From Mycolicibacterium aichiense (GTDB taxonomy: Bacteria; Actinomycetota; Actinomycetes; Mycobacteriales; Mycobacteriaceae): DNA of 64,000 nucleotides. The notes beneath the pieces were generated by a model. The model was not told the origin of the DNA. It searched no databases and saw only the letters and a list, made by a program, of their open reading frames with translations. Position numbers and translations under genes: made by a program. The stretch covers positions 5,766,001 through 5,830,000 of the forward strand of contig NZ_AP022561.1 in assembly GCF_010726245.1 (NCBI RefSeq), written 5' to 3'. Below, in pieces: positions 50,273-58,669 of the stretch (positions within the stretch are counted from its first letter, which is position 1; each line of letters starts with the position of its first letter).

Positions 50273-51346
50273 ATGCTTCGGTGGGGAGCGCTGCCACCCC
50301 GTCACGCCGACCAATACGACTGGATCAGCGTCTACCTGCATGACCGCGATCAGCAGGGCATCTGGCGGACGCTGATCTTCACCGCGACGCTGGCTCTCGC
50401 GTCGTCGACGGCGCTGATGATCAAAAGCCCGCAAGGGCCGGACGGCCCGGTAGCAGTCACGGTCTGCGTCGTCGCGGCCGCGGTGGCATTGGCGGCAGCG
50501 GTCCCTTTTCTGCTGCGGTGGCCCACCCGTCGCCAGTCGTTGCTGTTCTCGTTCACCTCGACCGCGACCATCGCCGCCGCCGCGCTGTCGTACTCCAATG
50601 ACTACGTGGGGCTGATGGGGTGCGCGACGTTCGCCGTGATCGGCGGCTTTGTCGCCTACTTCCACACCGCCCACGAGGTGATCGCCAACGGTGCGATAGC
50701 CGCTATCTGCGCGGTGATCCTGGCCGTCCGCGTTGTTTCCTCGACCGGCGACATCTATCTGACGGCCGCGGCGGTGGCGATCGTGGCGACGCTCAATATC
50801 GGCCTGCCATTCGGCGTCTTGTCGCTGGCCCAGACGCTGCGCGTCGACCTGCGCAGCTCGGGCCGTGACCCCCTGACCGGGCTGCACAACAGACGCTCGT
50901 TTCACCAGTCGGCCTACGAGCTGATCATGCGCAACGACACCGCGGCCAGCCGGCTGATGGTCATCGTGATCGATCTGGACAGCTTCAAGAGCCTCAACGA
51001 CACCGCGGGCCACGCGGCCGGCGATGCCGCGCTGATCAGGATCAGCGAGGCGCTGGCCGACAATTGCGGCCTCTCCGCCATCATCGGCAGGTCCGGCGGG
51101 GAGGAATTCGTCATCGCCGACGTCGACCACCCCGATTCGCCGGATGTCGTGGCCGAACGGCTGCGCCGCGCCATCGCCGAACTACCGGTACCGGTGACGG
51201 CGAGCATCGGCACCGCCTGCGCACCGTTGAACAACGGCTCCCATGTCAACCTGCGGCTCCTCGACGAACTCGTCGAGGCCGCCGATGCCGCGATGTACGC
51301 GGCCAAACGCGCCGGCGGGAATCAGGTGCGTCATGCAGCCGTATGA
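50273..51346 (+). CDS. Membrane diguanylate cyclase (GGDEF), third of three
   Basis: 357 residues. Helices fill residues about 28-190 (LMGCATFAVIGGFVAYFHTAHE, for example). The catalytic part shows DPLTGLHNRRSF, the metal segment VIDLDSFKSLNDTAGH, and IGRSGGEEF (GGEEF at about 275-279). The I-site R-x-x-D is not seen. Together with the first gene it forms a paralogous pair around the CHASE3 gene. The gaps are 74 and 44 bp, so the genes may be cotranscribed. Confidence 0.85.
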   Translation: MLRWGALPPRHADQYDWISVYLHDRDQQGIWRTLIFTATLALASSTALMIKSPQGPDGPVAVTVCVVAAAVALAAAVPFLLRWPTRRQSLLFSFTSTATIAAAALSYSNDYVGLMGCATFAVIGGFVAYFHTAHEVIANGAIAAICAVILAVRVVSSTGDIYLTAAAVAIVATLNIGLPFGVLSLAQTLRVDLRSSGRDPLTGLHNRRSFHQSAYELIMRNDTAASRLMVIVIDLDSFKSLNDTAGHAAGDAALIRISEALADNCGLSAIIGRSGGEEFVIADVDHPDSPDVVAERLRRAIAELPVPVTASIGTACAPLNNGSHVNLRLLDELVEAADAAMYAAKRAGGNQVRHAAV

Positions 51347-51400
51347 CCTGCGGTCGTGGCCGGCCCGTGGTCGAGTGTCCACCCGCCGGCCGCTCGGCCG

Positions 51401-51646
51401 ATGACGGTGCTTATCGTCGTCGCCAAGGTGGCGCTGGTCGCATTCTTGGTGGTGGGAATCGTCACCATCGCGGTGACTTTCGTGCGCCGGCGGCGCCGGC
51501 GTGAACCGCTACCGGCGTGGTCGCCGACCGGCTACTACTACGGCTATGCCCGAACGCCTCTGCCCCCGTGGGTCGACGAATACGGCACGGTGATCGATCC
51601 CGAGGACGACGACCCGCCCGGCACGCATCACGCCGGGCACGCCTGA
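51401..51646 (+). CDS. Small membrane protein, one helix with basic stop-transfer
   Basis: 81 residues from the ATG at 51401. Residues about 3-27 form one helix (VLIVVAKVALVAFLVVGIVTIAVTFV), then RRRRRR fixes the cytosolic side. The soluble tail is Pro/Asp-rich (LPPWVDEYGTVIDPEDDDPPG). Bitopic topology with the N terminus outside is predicted. It lies 54 bp after the third cyclase in the same direction. No family is recognised. Confidence 0.65.
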   Translation: MTVLIVVAKVALVAFLVVGIVTIAVTFVRRRRRREPLPAWSPTGYYYGYARTPLPPWVDEYGTVIDPEDDDPPGTHHAGHA

Positions 51647-51744
51647 GCGAGAGTGCGCTGTTGGGCAAGGATGGCCGGGTTCAGCGCCACCGATTGGTGG
51701 GCCAGCCACGACACAGCCCTGGCGGTTGCGGTTGCCGCCAACAG

Positions 51745-51773
51745 AAAAACCCCGGCGGAAAGCCGGGGTTTTT
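51745..51773. terminator. Strong GC-rich hairpin with T-tract downstream of tRNA-Leu
   Basis: Arms AAAAACCCCGGC (51745-51756) and GCCGGGGTTTTT (51762-51773) with a GGAAA loop. Transcription from the tRNA runs leftward into it, and the other arm gives a T-run for plus-strand transcripts too, so it can act both ways. It also limits read-through from the diguanylate cyclase genes. Confidence 0.9.
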
Positions 51774-51782
51774 CTCCACTGT

Positions 51783-51866
51783 GTGGGCGAAGGGGGACTT
51801 GAACCCCCACGTCCCGAAGGACACTGGCACCTGAAGCCAGCGCGTCTGCCATTCCGCCACTCGCCC
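51783..51866 (-). tRNA. leuT: tRNA-Leu (anticodon CAG)
   Basis: 84 nt on the minus strand. The acceptor arm is GGGCGAG paired with TTCGCCC (one G-U), with discriminator A and no encoded CCA. The anticodon stem CTGGC / GCCAG closes the loop TTCAGGT with anticodon CAG. The long variable arm (TGTCCTTCGGGACG) is typical of tRNA-Leu. The T-arm GGGGG TTCAAGT CCCCC is intact. In M. tuberculosis leuT occupies the same place upstream of fhaA. Confidence 0.95.
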
Positions 51867-51883
51867 GAAACAACCGGGGGAGC

Positions 51884-51911
51884 GTATCACGGTCGAGGGG
51901 GTGAACCTCAA
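51884..51911 (-). promoter_or_regulatory. Candidate promoter of tRNA-Leu
   Basis: On the minus strand TTGAGG (-35, 51911-51906) and TGATAC (-10, 51889-51884) are 16 bases apart, and the -10 lies 17 bases before the tRNA 5' end. This is a plausible SigA promoter with a short leader. It was assigned by eye. Confidence 0.45.
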
Positions 51912-52091
51912 CTCGCGCCCGCGGCTCGGACCAGCCTAGCGACCCCTGTCACAGTCCCGTCGCCGGTGCCCTGACCTGGTCTAACACGATTCTCAGAATT
52001 CTCATGGTGACGGCGCGTCGACCTGGGCCGATAGCATCAAGGTGAACAAGCGTCGACGCAACACGCACACGTACTCGAGCTAGGCGGTGAG

Positions 52092-53537
52092 ATGAGTAAC
52101 CAGAGAGGTCTGGTTCAACGCATCGAGCGCAAACTCGAGAACACCGTGGGCGACGCATTCGCCCGGGTATTCGGCGGATCAATCGTCCCGGCGGAGGTGG
52201 AAGCTGCGCTGCGGCGGGAAGCCTCTGCAGGTGTGCAAACCCTTCCCCATGACCGTTTTTTGGCCCCCAACGAGTACGTCATTACGCTCAGTCCAGCTGA
52301 CTTCGAGAAGGTCAGCGCCGATCGCGATCTCACCACGGACACTTTTGCCAAACACTTGGGCGGCTACATCCGTGATCAGGGATGGCAAACGTATGGTGAT
52401 CTGGTCGTCAGGTTCGAGCAGTCGCCGAATCTGCACACCGGCCAGTACCGTGCGCGCGGCGTCGTCAACCCGGACGCCGACCCCCACCCGTCCCTCGCCA
52501 CAACCGCCCCGCCAGAATCGAACCAGGCGTACACCGCAGAACCAGGAGTACCAGCGATGAGCAACGACCCCAGCTACCGAGGCGACCAGGGTCAGGGGCG
52601 GCCCGGCGACGACTACTACGACGAGCGCTATCCGCGCCCGCAGGACGAGCAGCGCGGCGCCCCCGAGCAGCGTGGCCCCTATCCGCCCGAACAAGGTGGC
52701 TACGGCCCCCCGCCCAACGAGGGCTACGGCCAGCGGCCGGGCTACCCCGAGCAGGGTGGATATGGCGGCGGCCAGGGCTACGGCCAGGCCCCCGAGCAGC
52801 GTCCCCCGGCCGGCGGCTACGGCGGCCAGGGCTACGACCAGGGCCAGGGCTATGACCAGGGCTATCGGCAGGGCCCGCCGCCGGGATACGGCGCACCCTC
52901 CTACGGTCCGCCGCAAGGCGGCGGCTACGCACCCCAGGGCCCACCGTCCAGCGACTATGACTACGGCCGCGGGCCGGGCCGGCACGAAGACGCCGGCTAC
53001 GGCCGTCCCGAGCCTCGACCCGCTTACCCCGACCAGGGCGGCTATGAGCAGCAAGGCTACGGCCAGCCTGCCGGCGGCTACGGCCGCCAGGACTACGGCC
53101 AGCCCGACTACGGTCAGCCGGCTGGACGGGGTTACGAGCAGGGCGGCTACGCCGAACCCGCCGGGCGCGACTACGACTACGGTCAGCCCGCCGGCGGCGG
53201 TTACGGCGGATACGCCCAGCCGCCCGCCCAGGGCGAATACCCGTCCGCCGGGCACGCGGTCACCCTGCAGCTCGACGACGGCAGCGGACGTACCTACCAG
53301 CTGCGCGAAGGGGCCAACGTCATCGGCCGCGGCCAGGACGCCCAGTTCCGGCTGCCCGATACCGGTGTCTCACGCCGGCATCTGGAGATCCGGTGGGATG
53401 GCCAGGTCGCGCTGCTGTCCGACCTCAACTCCACCAACGGGACCACGGTGAACAACGCCCCGGTACAGGAGTGGCAGCTGGCCGACGGCGACGTCATCCG
53501 GCTGGGCCACTCCGAGATCATCGTCCGCGTTCACTGA
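52092..53537 (+). CDS. fhaA: FhaA: DUF3662 and FHA domains joined by Gly/Tyr/Gln-rich linker
   Basis: 481 residues. The N-terminal DUF3662 domain (about 1-125) begins with [23 protein letters not shown] Gly/Tyr/Gln/Pro low-complexity linker of about 250 residues follows. The C-terminal FHA domain (about 395-481) has [20 protein letters not shown] and LNSTNGT as phosphothreonine-binding loops. It reads PknA/PknB phosphorylation and affects septal and polar peptidoglycan synthesis (partner of MviN). It is first gene of the operon. A TAGCAT -10-like box at 52032-52037 lies 55 bp before the ATG. Confidence 0.95.
   Translation: MSNQRGLVQRIERKLENTVGDAFARVFGGSIVPAEVEAALRREASAGVQTLPHDRFLAPNEYVITLSPADFEKVSADRDLTTDTFAKHLGGYIRDQGWQTYGDLVVRFEQSPNLHTGQYRARGVVNPDADPHPSLATTAPPESNQAYTAEPGVPAMSNDPSYRGDQGQGRPGDDYYDERYPRPQDEQRGAPEQRGPYPPEQGGYGPPPNEGYGQRPGYPEQGGYGGGQGYGQAPEQRPPAGGYGGQGYDQGQGYDQGYRQGPPPGYGAPSYGPPQGGGYAPQGPPSSDYDYGRGPGRHEDAGYGRPEPRPAYPDQGGYEQQGYGQPAGGYGRQDYGQPDYGQPAGRGYEQGGYAEPAGRDYDYGQPAGGGYGGYAQPPAQGEYPSAGHAVTLQLDDGSGRTYQLREGANVIGRGQDAQFRLPDTGVSRRHLEIRWDGQVALLSDLNSTNGTTVNNAPVQEWQLADGDVIRLGHSEIIVRVH
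52680..53230 (+). repeat. Low-complexity GGCTAC/CAGGGC repeat region in fhaA linker
   Basis: Irregular copies of GGCTACGGCC, CAGGGCTA and CCCGCCGGCGG encode G-Y-G-Q, P-A-G-G-Y and D-Y-G-Q units. It is not an exact tandem array and it stays in frame throughout. It probably evolves by slippage. Confidence 0.7.
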
Positions 53538-53687
53538 GGTCGGCAGAGGTCGCAGCTTGGTTGACGCGGAGTGGCTTCACCCGCGTACCCACCGGCGTCC
53601 AAGTATCGTGACGGTGCCGAAGTCGGCCCGGTGCCTGCTGGTATCGCGGGAACGGCGAGCGGGGCACGAGGACGGAGAGGACGCCGG

Positions 53688-54155
53688 ATGCAGGGGTTAG
53701 TTCTGCAGCTGACGCGCGCCGGCTTCCTGCTGTTGCTGTGGCTGTTCATCTGGTCTGTGCTGCGCGTCCTGCGCAACGACATCTACGCGCCGACCGGCGC
53801 CGTGATGGTCCGCCGCGGCCTCGCGCTGCGCGGCGCGCTCCTGCCGTCCCGTCAGCAACGGCACGCCGCCCGCTACCTGGTGGTCACCGAGGGAGCACTG
53901 GCCGGCACCCGGATCACCCTGGGCACCCAGCCGGTGCTGATCGGCCGCGCCGACGACTCCACGCTGGTGCTGACCGACGACTACTCGTCGACCCGGCACG
54001 CCCGGCTGTCGCCGCGCGGTGCCGACTGGTACGTAGAAGACCTAGGATCGACCAACGGCACATACCTCGACAGGGCGAAGGTGACGACGGCAGTACGCGT
54101 TCCGGTTGGCACGCCGGTACACATCGGCAAGACGGTGATCGAGTTGCGCCCGTGA
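53688..54155 (+). CDS. fhaB: FhaB: membrane-anchored FHA protein
   Basis: 155 residues from the ATG at 53688. One N-terminal helix (about 6-27, LTRAGFLLLLWLFIWSVLRV) anchors it, and the cytosolic FHA domain lies at about 68-150 (IGRADDSTLVLTDDYSSTRHARL; LGSTNGTYLD). It is the FtsZ-interacting protein A (FipA) homologue, a substrate and reader of PknA/PknB. The stop overlaps the GTG of pstP (GTGA). Confidence 0.93.
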   Translation: MQGLVLQLTRAGFLLLLWLFIWSVLRVLRNDIYAPTGAVMVRRGLALRGALLPSRQQRHAARYLVVTEGALAGTRITLGTQPVLIGRADDSTLVLTDDYSSTRHARLSPRGADWYVEDLGSTNGTYLDRAKVTTAVRVPVGTPVHIGKTVIELRP

Positions 54156-55762
54156 CCCTTGTCCTTCGCTATGCCGCCCGCAGCGACCGGGGTCTGGTCC
54201 GCGCCAACAATGAGGACTCCGTCTACGCGGGCGCGCGCCTGCTGGCCCTCGCCGACGGTATGGGCGGACACGCAGCCGGCGAGGTGGCCTCCCAGCTGGT
54301 GATCGCCGCGCTGGCACACCTCGATGACGACGAGCCCGGCGGCGACCTGCTGAGCAAACTCGACTCCGCGGTGCGCGATGGCAACTCCGCGATAGCCGCC
54401 CACGTCGAGCTGGAGCCCGAGCTCGAGGGCATGGGGACAACGCTGACCGCAATCCTGTTCGCCGGCAACAGACTTGGCCTTGTCCACATCGGTGACTCGC
54501 GCGGCTATCTGCTGCGTGACGGCGAACTGAGCCAGATCACCAAGGACGACACCTTCGTGCAGACCCTCGTCGACGAGGGGCGCATCACCGCCGAAGAAGC
54601 CCACAGCCATCCGCAGCGCTCGCTGATCATGCGCGCGCTCACCGGTCACGAGGTCGAGCCGACCCTGATCATGCGAGAAGCCAAGGAAGGCGACCGCTAT
54701 CTGCTGTGCTCCGACGGGCTGTCCGACCCGGTCAGCCAGGAGACCATCCTGGAAGCTCTGCAGATCGACGACGTCGCCGAGAGCGCCGACCGCCTGATCG
54801 AACTGGCGCTGCGCGGTGGCGGACCGGACAACGTCACGGTGGTGGTGGCCGATGTCGTCGACCATGACTACGGCGGCCAGACCCAGCCGATCCTGGCAGG
54901 TGCGGTCTCCGGGGCCGACGATCACGTCGCCCCGCCCAACACCGCGGCCGGGCGCGCCTCGGCATTCAACCCCCGGCCTGCGCCTGCCAAGCGGGTGATC
55001 GCCGAGCCTGAACCACCACCGAAGCCTCGCTCGCGACGGCGGATGATCATCGCCACCGCCGTGATCCTGTTGGTGATCCTCGCCGGCCTCGCGGTCGGCA
55101 GGCAGATCATCCGCAGCAATTACTACGTCAGCGCCGAAAACGGCACCGTCGCGATCATGCGCGGGATCCAAGGCTCGATCCTGGGATATTCACTGCAGGA
55201 GCCGTACCTGTTGGGCTGCCTCAACGACCGCAACGAGCTGTCGCAGATCAGCTATGGCCAGCCGACCGATTCGCTGGGCTGCCAGTTGATGCGATTGCAG
55301 GATCTTCGGCCGTCGGAGCGCGCGCAGGTCTCGGCCGGGCTTCCCGCCGGGACACTCGACGACGCGATCGGCCAGCTGCGGGAATTGGCGCACAGTTCGG
55401 TGCTGCCCCCGTGCGCGCCTCCGCCGACCAGCACCCCGATCCCGGCTCCGCCTGCCACCCCGACTCCGGCTCCGAGCGCATCTCCCGCGCCGGGGCCGGC
55501 ATCCGTTCCCACGACCGCACCGACCACTGCGGCGGCGCCTACCTCTGCGTCGGCGCCGACCTCTGCGTCGACCCCCGCTCCGTCGCCGAGCATGCCACTG
55601 CCGCCGGCGGCATCATCGAGCCCTACCGTGTCTCCCACTGAAAGCGGCGTCGCCCCAACGACTTCGGCTGCTCCGACACCTGCGCCGAGCCCCGCTCCGA
55701 CGGTGACCCAACTACCTGCCGCGCCGCAGAAGCCGGGCACCGACTGCCGGGCGGCGGCATGA
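54152..55762 (+). CDS. pstP: PstP: PP2C-type Ser/Thr protein phosphatase
   Basis: 536 residues from a GTG overlapping fhaB. The catalytic PP2C domain (about 1-240) shows the metal Asp residues in NNEDSVY, ALADGMGGH, CSDGLSD and GGPDNVTVV. A membrane helix lies at about 295-315 (IIATAVILLVILAGLAVG). The extracytoplasmic tail ends in about 110 residues of Pro/Ala/Thr/Ser low complexity. It dephosphorylates PknA, PknB, PbpA and FHA proteins and is usually essential. It is coupled to rodA (ATGA). Confidence 0.95.
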   Translation: MTLVLRYAARSDRGLVRANNEDSVYAGARLLALADGMGGHAAGEVASQLVIAALAHLDDDEPGGDLLSKLDSAVRDGNSAIAAHVELEPELEGMGTTLTAILFAGNRLGLVHIGDSRGYLLRDGELSQITKDDTFVQTLVDEGRITAEEAHSHPQRSLIMRALTGHEVEPTLIMREAKEGDRYLLCSDGLSDPVSQETILEALQIDDVAESADRLIELALRGGGPDNVTVVVADVVDHDYGGQTQPILAGAVSGADDHVAPPNTAAGRASAFNPRPAPAKRVIAEPEPPPKPRSRRRMIIATAVILLVILAGLAVGRQIIRSNYYVSAENGTVAIMRGIQGSILGYSLQEPYLLGCLNDRNELSQISYGQPTDSLGCQLMRLQDLRPSERAQVSAGLPAGTLDDAIGQLRELAHSSVLPPCAPPPTSTPIPAPPATPTPAPSASPAPGPASVPTTAPTTAAAPTSASAPTSASTPAPSPSMPLPPAASSSPTVSPTESGVAPTTSAAPTPAPSPAPTVTQLPAAPQKPGTDCRAAA

Positions 55763-57162
55763 GTACCCAACCGCAGGCACCCGTCGCGCTGGCGCCGGCG
55801 ACCCCGACCCGCCGCAATGCCGAACTGGTGTTGCTGTGCTTCGCCACCTTCATCACCGTGGTGGCACTGCTCATCGTCGAGGCCAACCAGGAGCAGGGCA
55901 TCAGTTGGGACCTGGCGAGTTCGACGCTGGCGTTCCTCACCCTGTTCGTGTGCGCGCACCTGGCCATCCGGCGGTTCGCGCCCTACGCCGATCCGGTCCT
56001 GCTGCCAGTTGTCGCTCTGCTCAACGGACTTGGCCTGGTGATGATCCACCGCCTCGACCTGATCGGCGGCGCCATCGCCCCGCAACGCGGACCAAGCGAA
56101 GAACAGCAGATGCTGTGGACGCTGGTCGGCGTGCTCGGTTTCTCGCTGGTGGTCGTCTTCCTCAAGGACCATCGCATCCTGGCCCGCTACGGCTATACCT
56201 GCGGTCTGGTCGGCCTCGTGCTGCTGGCGATCCCGGCGCTGCTGCCCAGTCACTTCTCCGAGACCAACGGTGCGAAGATCTGGATTCGGCTCCCCGGCTT
56301 CAGTATTCAGCCCGCCGAGTTCTCCAAGATACTGCTGCTGATCTTCTTCGCCGCGGTGCTGGTGGCCAAGCGCGACCTGTTCACCAGCGCCGGTAAGCAC
56401 TTCCTCGGCACCGACGTGCCCCGACCCCGCGACCTGGCCCCACTGCTGGTGGCCTGGATCGTCTCGGTCGGCGTCATGGTCTTCGAAAAGGATTTGGGCA
56501 CTTCACTTCTGCTGTACGCCTCGTTCCTGGTGATGGTCTACATCGCCACCGAGCGGTTCAGCTGGGTGGTCATCGGCCTGACGCTGTTCGCCGCAGGCAG
56601 CGTGGTGGCCTACTACTTGTTCGGCCATGTCCGCGTGCGGGTCCAGACCTGGCTGGATCCGTTCGGCGACCCTGAGGGCACCGGCTATCAAATGGTGCAG
56701 TCGCAGTTCAGCTTTGCCACCGGCGGCATCTTCGGCACCGGGTTGGGCAACGGCCAACCGGGCACCGTGCCCGCCGCGTCGACGGACTTCATCATCGCCG
56801 CGATCGGAGAAGAGCTGGGCCTGGTCGGCTTGGCCGGGGTACTGATGCTCTACGCGATCGTGATCGTGCGCGGGCTGCGCACGGCCATCGCCGTGCGCGA
56901 CAGCTTCGGCAAGCTGCTGGCCGCCGGGCTGGCCTCGACACTGGCGATCCAGTTGTTCATCGTCGTCGGGGGTGTCACCGGCTTGATCCCGCTGACCGGC
57001 CTGACCACGCCGTGGATGTCCTACGGCGGCTCGTCCCTGGTGGCCAACTATCTGCTGCTGGCGATCCTGGTGAAGATCTCGCACGCCGCCCGGCGACCGA
57101 TCATCACCAATCCGCATGCGCCGATCGCGTCGTCGAGCACCGAGGTGATCGAGCGCGTATGA
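55759..57162 (+). CDS. rodA: RodA: SEDS peptidoglycan glycosyltransferase
   Basis: 467 residues with about ten to twelve membrane helices. SEDS signatures are visible: GAKIWIRLPGFSIQPAEFSKI and the C-terminal GVTGLIPLTGLTTPWMSYGGSSL. It polymerises lipid II together with PbpA during elongation in the cytoplasmic membrane. It overlaps pstP (ATGA) and pbpA (ATGA). It has a short cytosolic C terminus of about 25 residues. Confidence 0.95.
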   Translation: MSTQPQAPVALAPATPTRRNAELVLLCFATFITVVALLIVEANQEQGISWDLASSTLAFLTLFVCAHLAIRRFAPYADPVLLPVVALLNGLGLVMIHRLDLIGGAIAPQRGPSEEQQMLWTLVGVLGFSLVVVFLKDHRILARYGYTCGLVGLVLLAIPALLPSHFSETNGAKIWIRLPGFSIQPAEFSKILLLIFFAAVLVAKRDLFTSAGKHFLGTDVPRPRDLAPLLVAWIVSVGVMVFEKDLGTSLLLYASFLVMVYIATERFSWVVIGLTLFAAGSVVAYYLFGHVRVRVQTWLDPFGDPEGTGYQMVQSQFSFATGGIFGTGLGNGQPGTVPAASTDFIIAAIGEELGLVGLAGVLMLYAIVIVRGLRTAIAVRDSFGKLLAAGLASTLAIQLFIVVGGVTGLIPLTGLTTPWMSYGGSSLVANYLLLAILVKISHAARRPIITNPHAPIASSSTEVIERV

Positions 57163-58634
57163 ACACTTCCCTGCGCCGTATTTCGGTGATGATCATGGCG
57201 TTGATCGTGCTGCTGTTACTCAACGCGACGATCACCCAGGTCTTTCGCGCCGACGGTCTGCGGGCCGACCCGCGCAACCAGCGTGTGCTGCTCGACGAGT
57301 ACTCCCGCCAGCGCGGCCAGATCACCGCAGGCGGACAGCTGCTGGCTTACTCGGTATCCACCAACGGCCACTACCGGTTTCTTCGCGTGTATCCGAATCC
57401 CCTTGTCTACGCACCGATTACGGGGTTCTACTCGCTGCGCTACTCCAGCACCGGACTCGAGCGCGCCGAGGACGGCATCCTCAACGGCTCCGATCAGCGG
57501 TTGTTCGGCCGTCGGCTCGCCGACTTCTTCACCGGGCGCGACCCACGCGGCGGCAATGTCGACACCACGATCGTGCCGCGCATTCAGCAAGCCGCGTGGG
57601 AAGCGATGCAGCGGGGCTGCACCGGCGGATGCCGCGGCTCGGTAGTGGCTCTGGAGCCGTCCACCGGAAAGATCTTGGCGATGGTGTCCTCGCCGTCGTA
57701 CGACCCCAACCTGCTGGCCACCCACGACACCGAAGAACAGGGCGCCGCGTGGGAGCAGCTGCGCGACGACCCCAGCTCGCCGTTGACCAACCGGGCCATC
57801 TCCGAGACCTTCCCGCCCGGGTCGACGTTCAAGGTGATCACCACCGCGGCGGCGTTGCAGAACGGTGTGACCGACAACGATCAGCTCACCAGCGCCCCGC
57901 AGATCCAACTCCCGAACAGCACCGCGACCCTGGAGAACTACGGCGGCACGCCGTGCGGCAGCGCGCCCACCGCGTCTCTACGCGAGGCGTTCGCCCGCTC
58001 GTGCAACACAGCCTTCGTGGAATTGGGTATCCGGGTGGGTGCTGACGCGCTGCGCAACACCGCGCAGGCGTTCGGGTTCGACACCCCACCGGCGCCGATC
58101 CCGTTGGAGGTGGCGGAGTCGACCATCGGCCCGATCTCCGACGCCGCCGCGCTGGGGATGTCGAGCATGGGCCAGAAAGACGTGGCGGTGACACCTTTGC
58201 AGAACGCGTTGGTGGCGGCGACGATCGCCAACTCCGGTGTGATGATGCAGCCGTACCTGGTGGACAGCCTCAAGGGTCCGGACCTGTCGAGCATCAGCAC
58301 GGCGGCACCTGCCCAACAGCGGCGTGCCGTATCGACGCAGGTCGCGGCTAAACTTACGGATTTGATGATCGGCGCCGAACAGATGACCCAGCAGAAAGGG
58401 GCGATCCCCGGCGTGCAGATCGCATCCAAAACCGGGACCGCAGAGCACGGTACCGACCCCCGCAACACCCCTCCCCATGCCTGGTACATCGCCTTCGCCC
58501 CAGCACAGAGCCCCAAGGTGGCGGTCGCTGTGCTGATCGAAAATGGCGGTGACCGGCTGAACGCCACCGGTGGCGCGTTGGCCGCCCCGGTCGGCCGGGC
58601 GACGATCGCGGCAGCATTGCAGGGGGCGTCATGA
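57159..58634 (+). CDS. pbpA: PbpA: class B penicillin-binding protein
   Basis: 491 residues from the ATG at 57159. The N-terminal helix (about 8-28) is followed by the dimerisation domain and the transpeptidase. The catalytic motifs are S-x-x-K in [11 protein letters not shown]-x-N in SCNTAFVE, and K-T-G in ASKTGTAEH. It cross-links septal or polar peptidoglycan and is regulated through PknB. The ATG overlaps the rodA stop. The stop at 58632-58634 overlaps a small ATG, part of the unusual junction to pknA. Confidence 0.95.
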   Translation: MNTSLRRISVMIMALIVLLLLNATITQVFRADGLRADPRNQRVLLDEYSRQRGQITAGGQLLAYSVSTNGHYRFLRVYPNPLVYAPITGFYSLRYSSTGLERAEDGILNGSDQRLFGRRLADFFTGRDPRGGNVDTTIVPRIQQAAWEAMQRGCTGGCRGSVVALEPSTGKILAMVSSPSYDPNLLATHDTEEQGAAWEQLRDDPSSPLTNRAISETFPPGSTFKVITTAAALQNGVTDNDQLTSAPQIQLPNSTATLENYGGTPCGSAPTASLREAFARSCNTAFVELGIRVGADALRNTAQAFGFDTPPAPIPLEVAESTIGPISDAAALGMSSMGQKDVAVTPLQNALVAATIANSGVMMQPYLVDSLKGPDLSSISTAAPAQQRRAVSTQVAAKLTDLMIGAEQMTQQKGAIPGVQIASKTGTAEHGTDPRNTPPHAWYIAFAPAQSPKVAVAVLIENGGDRLNATGGALAAPVGRATIAAALQGAS

Positions 58635-58669
58635 GCCCCCGCAGGCGAGCGAAGCGAGGCAAGCGATGA
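58631..58669 (+). repeat. 35-bp MIRU-like insertion with 12-codon mini-ORF between pbpA and pknA
   Basis: The 12-bp string ATGAGCCCCCGC occurs at 58631-58642 and again at 58666-58677. Between them lies GCGAGCGAAGCGAG-type sequence. The ATG at 58631 overlaps the pbpA TGA, opens [12 protein letters not shown], and its TGA (58667-58669) overlaps the pknA ATG. Deleting 35 bp would restore a plain ATGA junction, as between the other genes of the operon. MIRU elements are known to enter such stop/start sites and keep overlap on both sides. This copy is shorter than known MIRUs, so the link is inference. Confidence 0.55.

Noticed and set aside
51687-51700. CCACC-GATT-GGTGG hairpin after the small membrane protein gene
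   Set aside because: A 5-bp stem without a T-tract. The strong hairpin at 51745 is the likely terminator.
35956-51744. Integrated mobile element ending at tRNA-Leu
   Set aside because: No integrase, transposase, direct repeat of the tRNA end or phage gene was found, so only an accessory region is claimed.
52680-53230. Possible CRISPR or VNTR array in fhaA
   Set aside because: Repeats are short, inexact, always in frame, and have no unique spacers. It is coding low complexity.
52179-53255. 358-codon minus-strand frame, Val/Ala/Leu-rich, looking membrane-like
   Set aside because: It is the antisense of the fhaA Gly/Tyr/Gln linker. The hydrophobicity is an artefact of that repeat.
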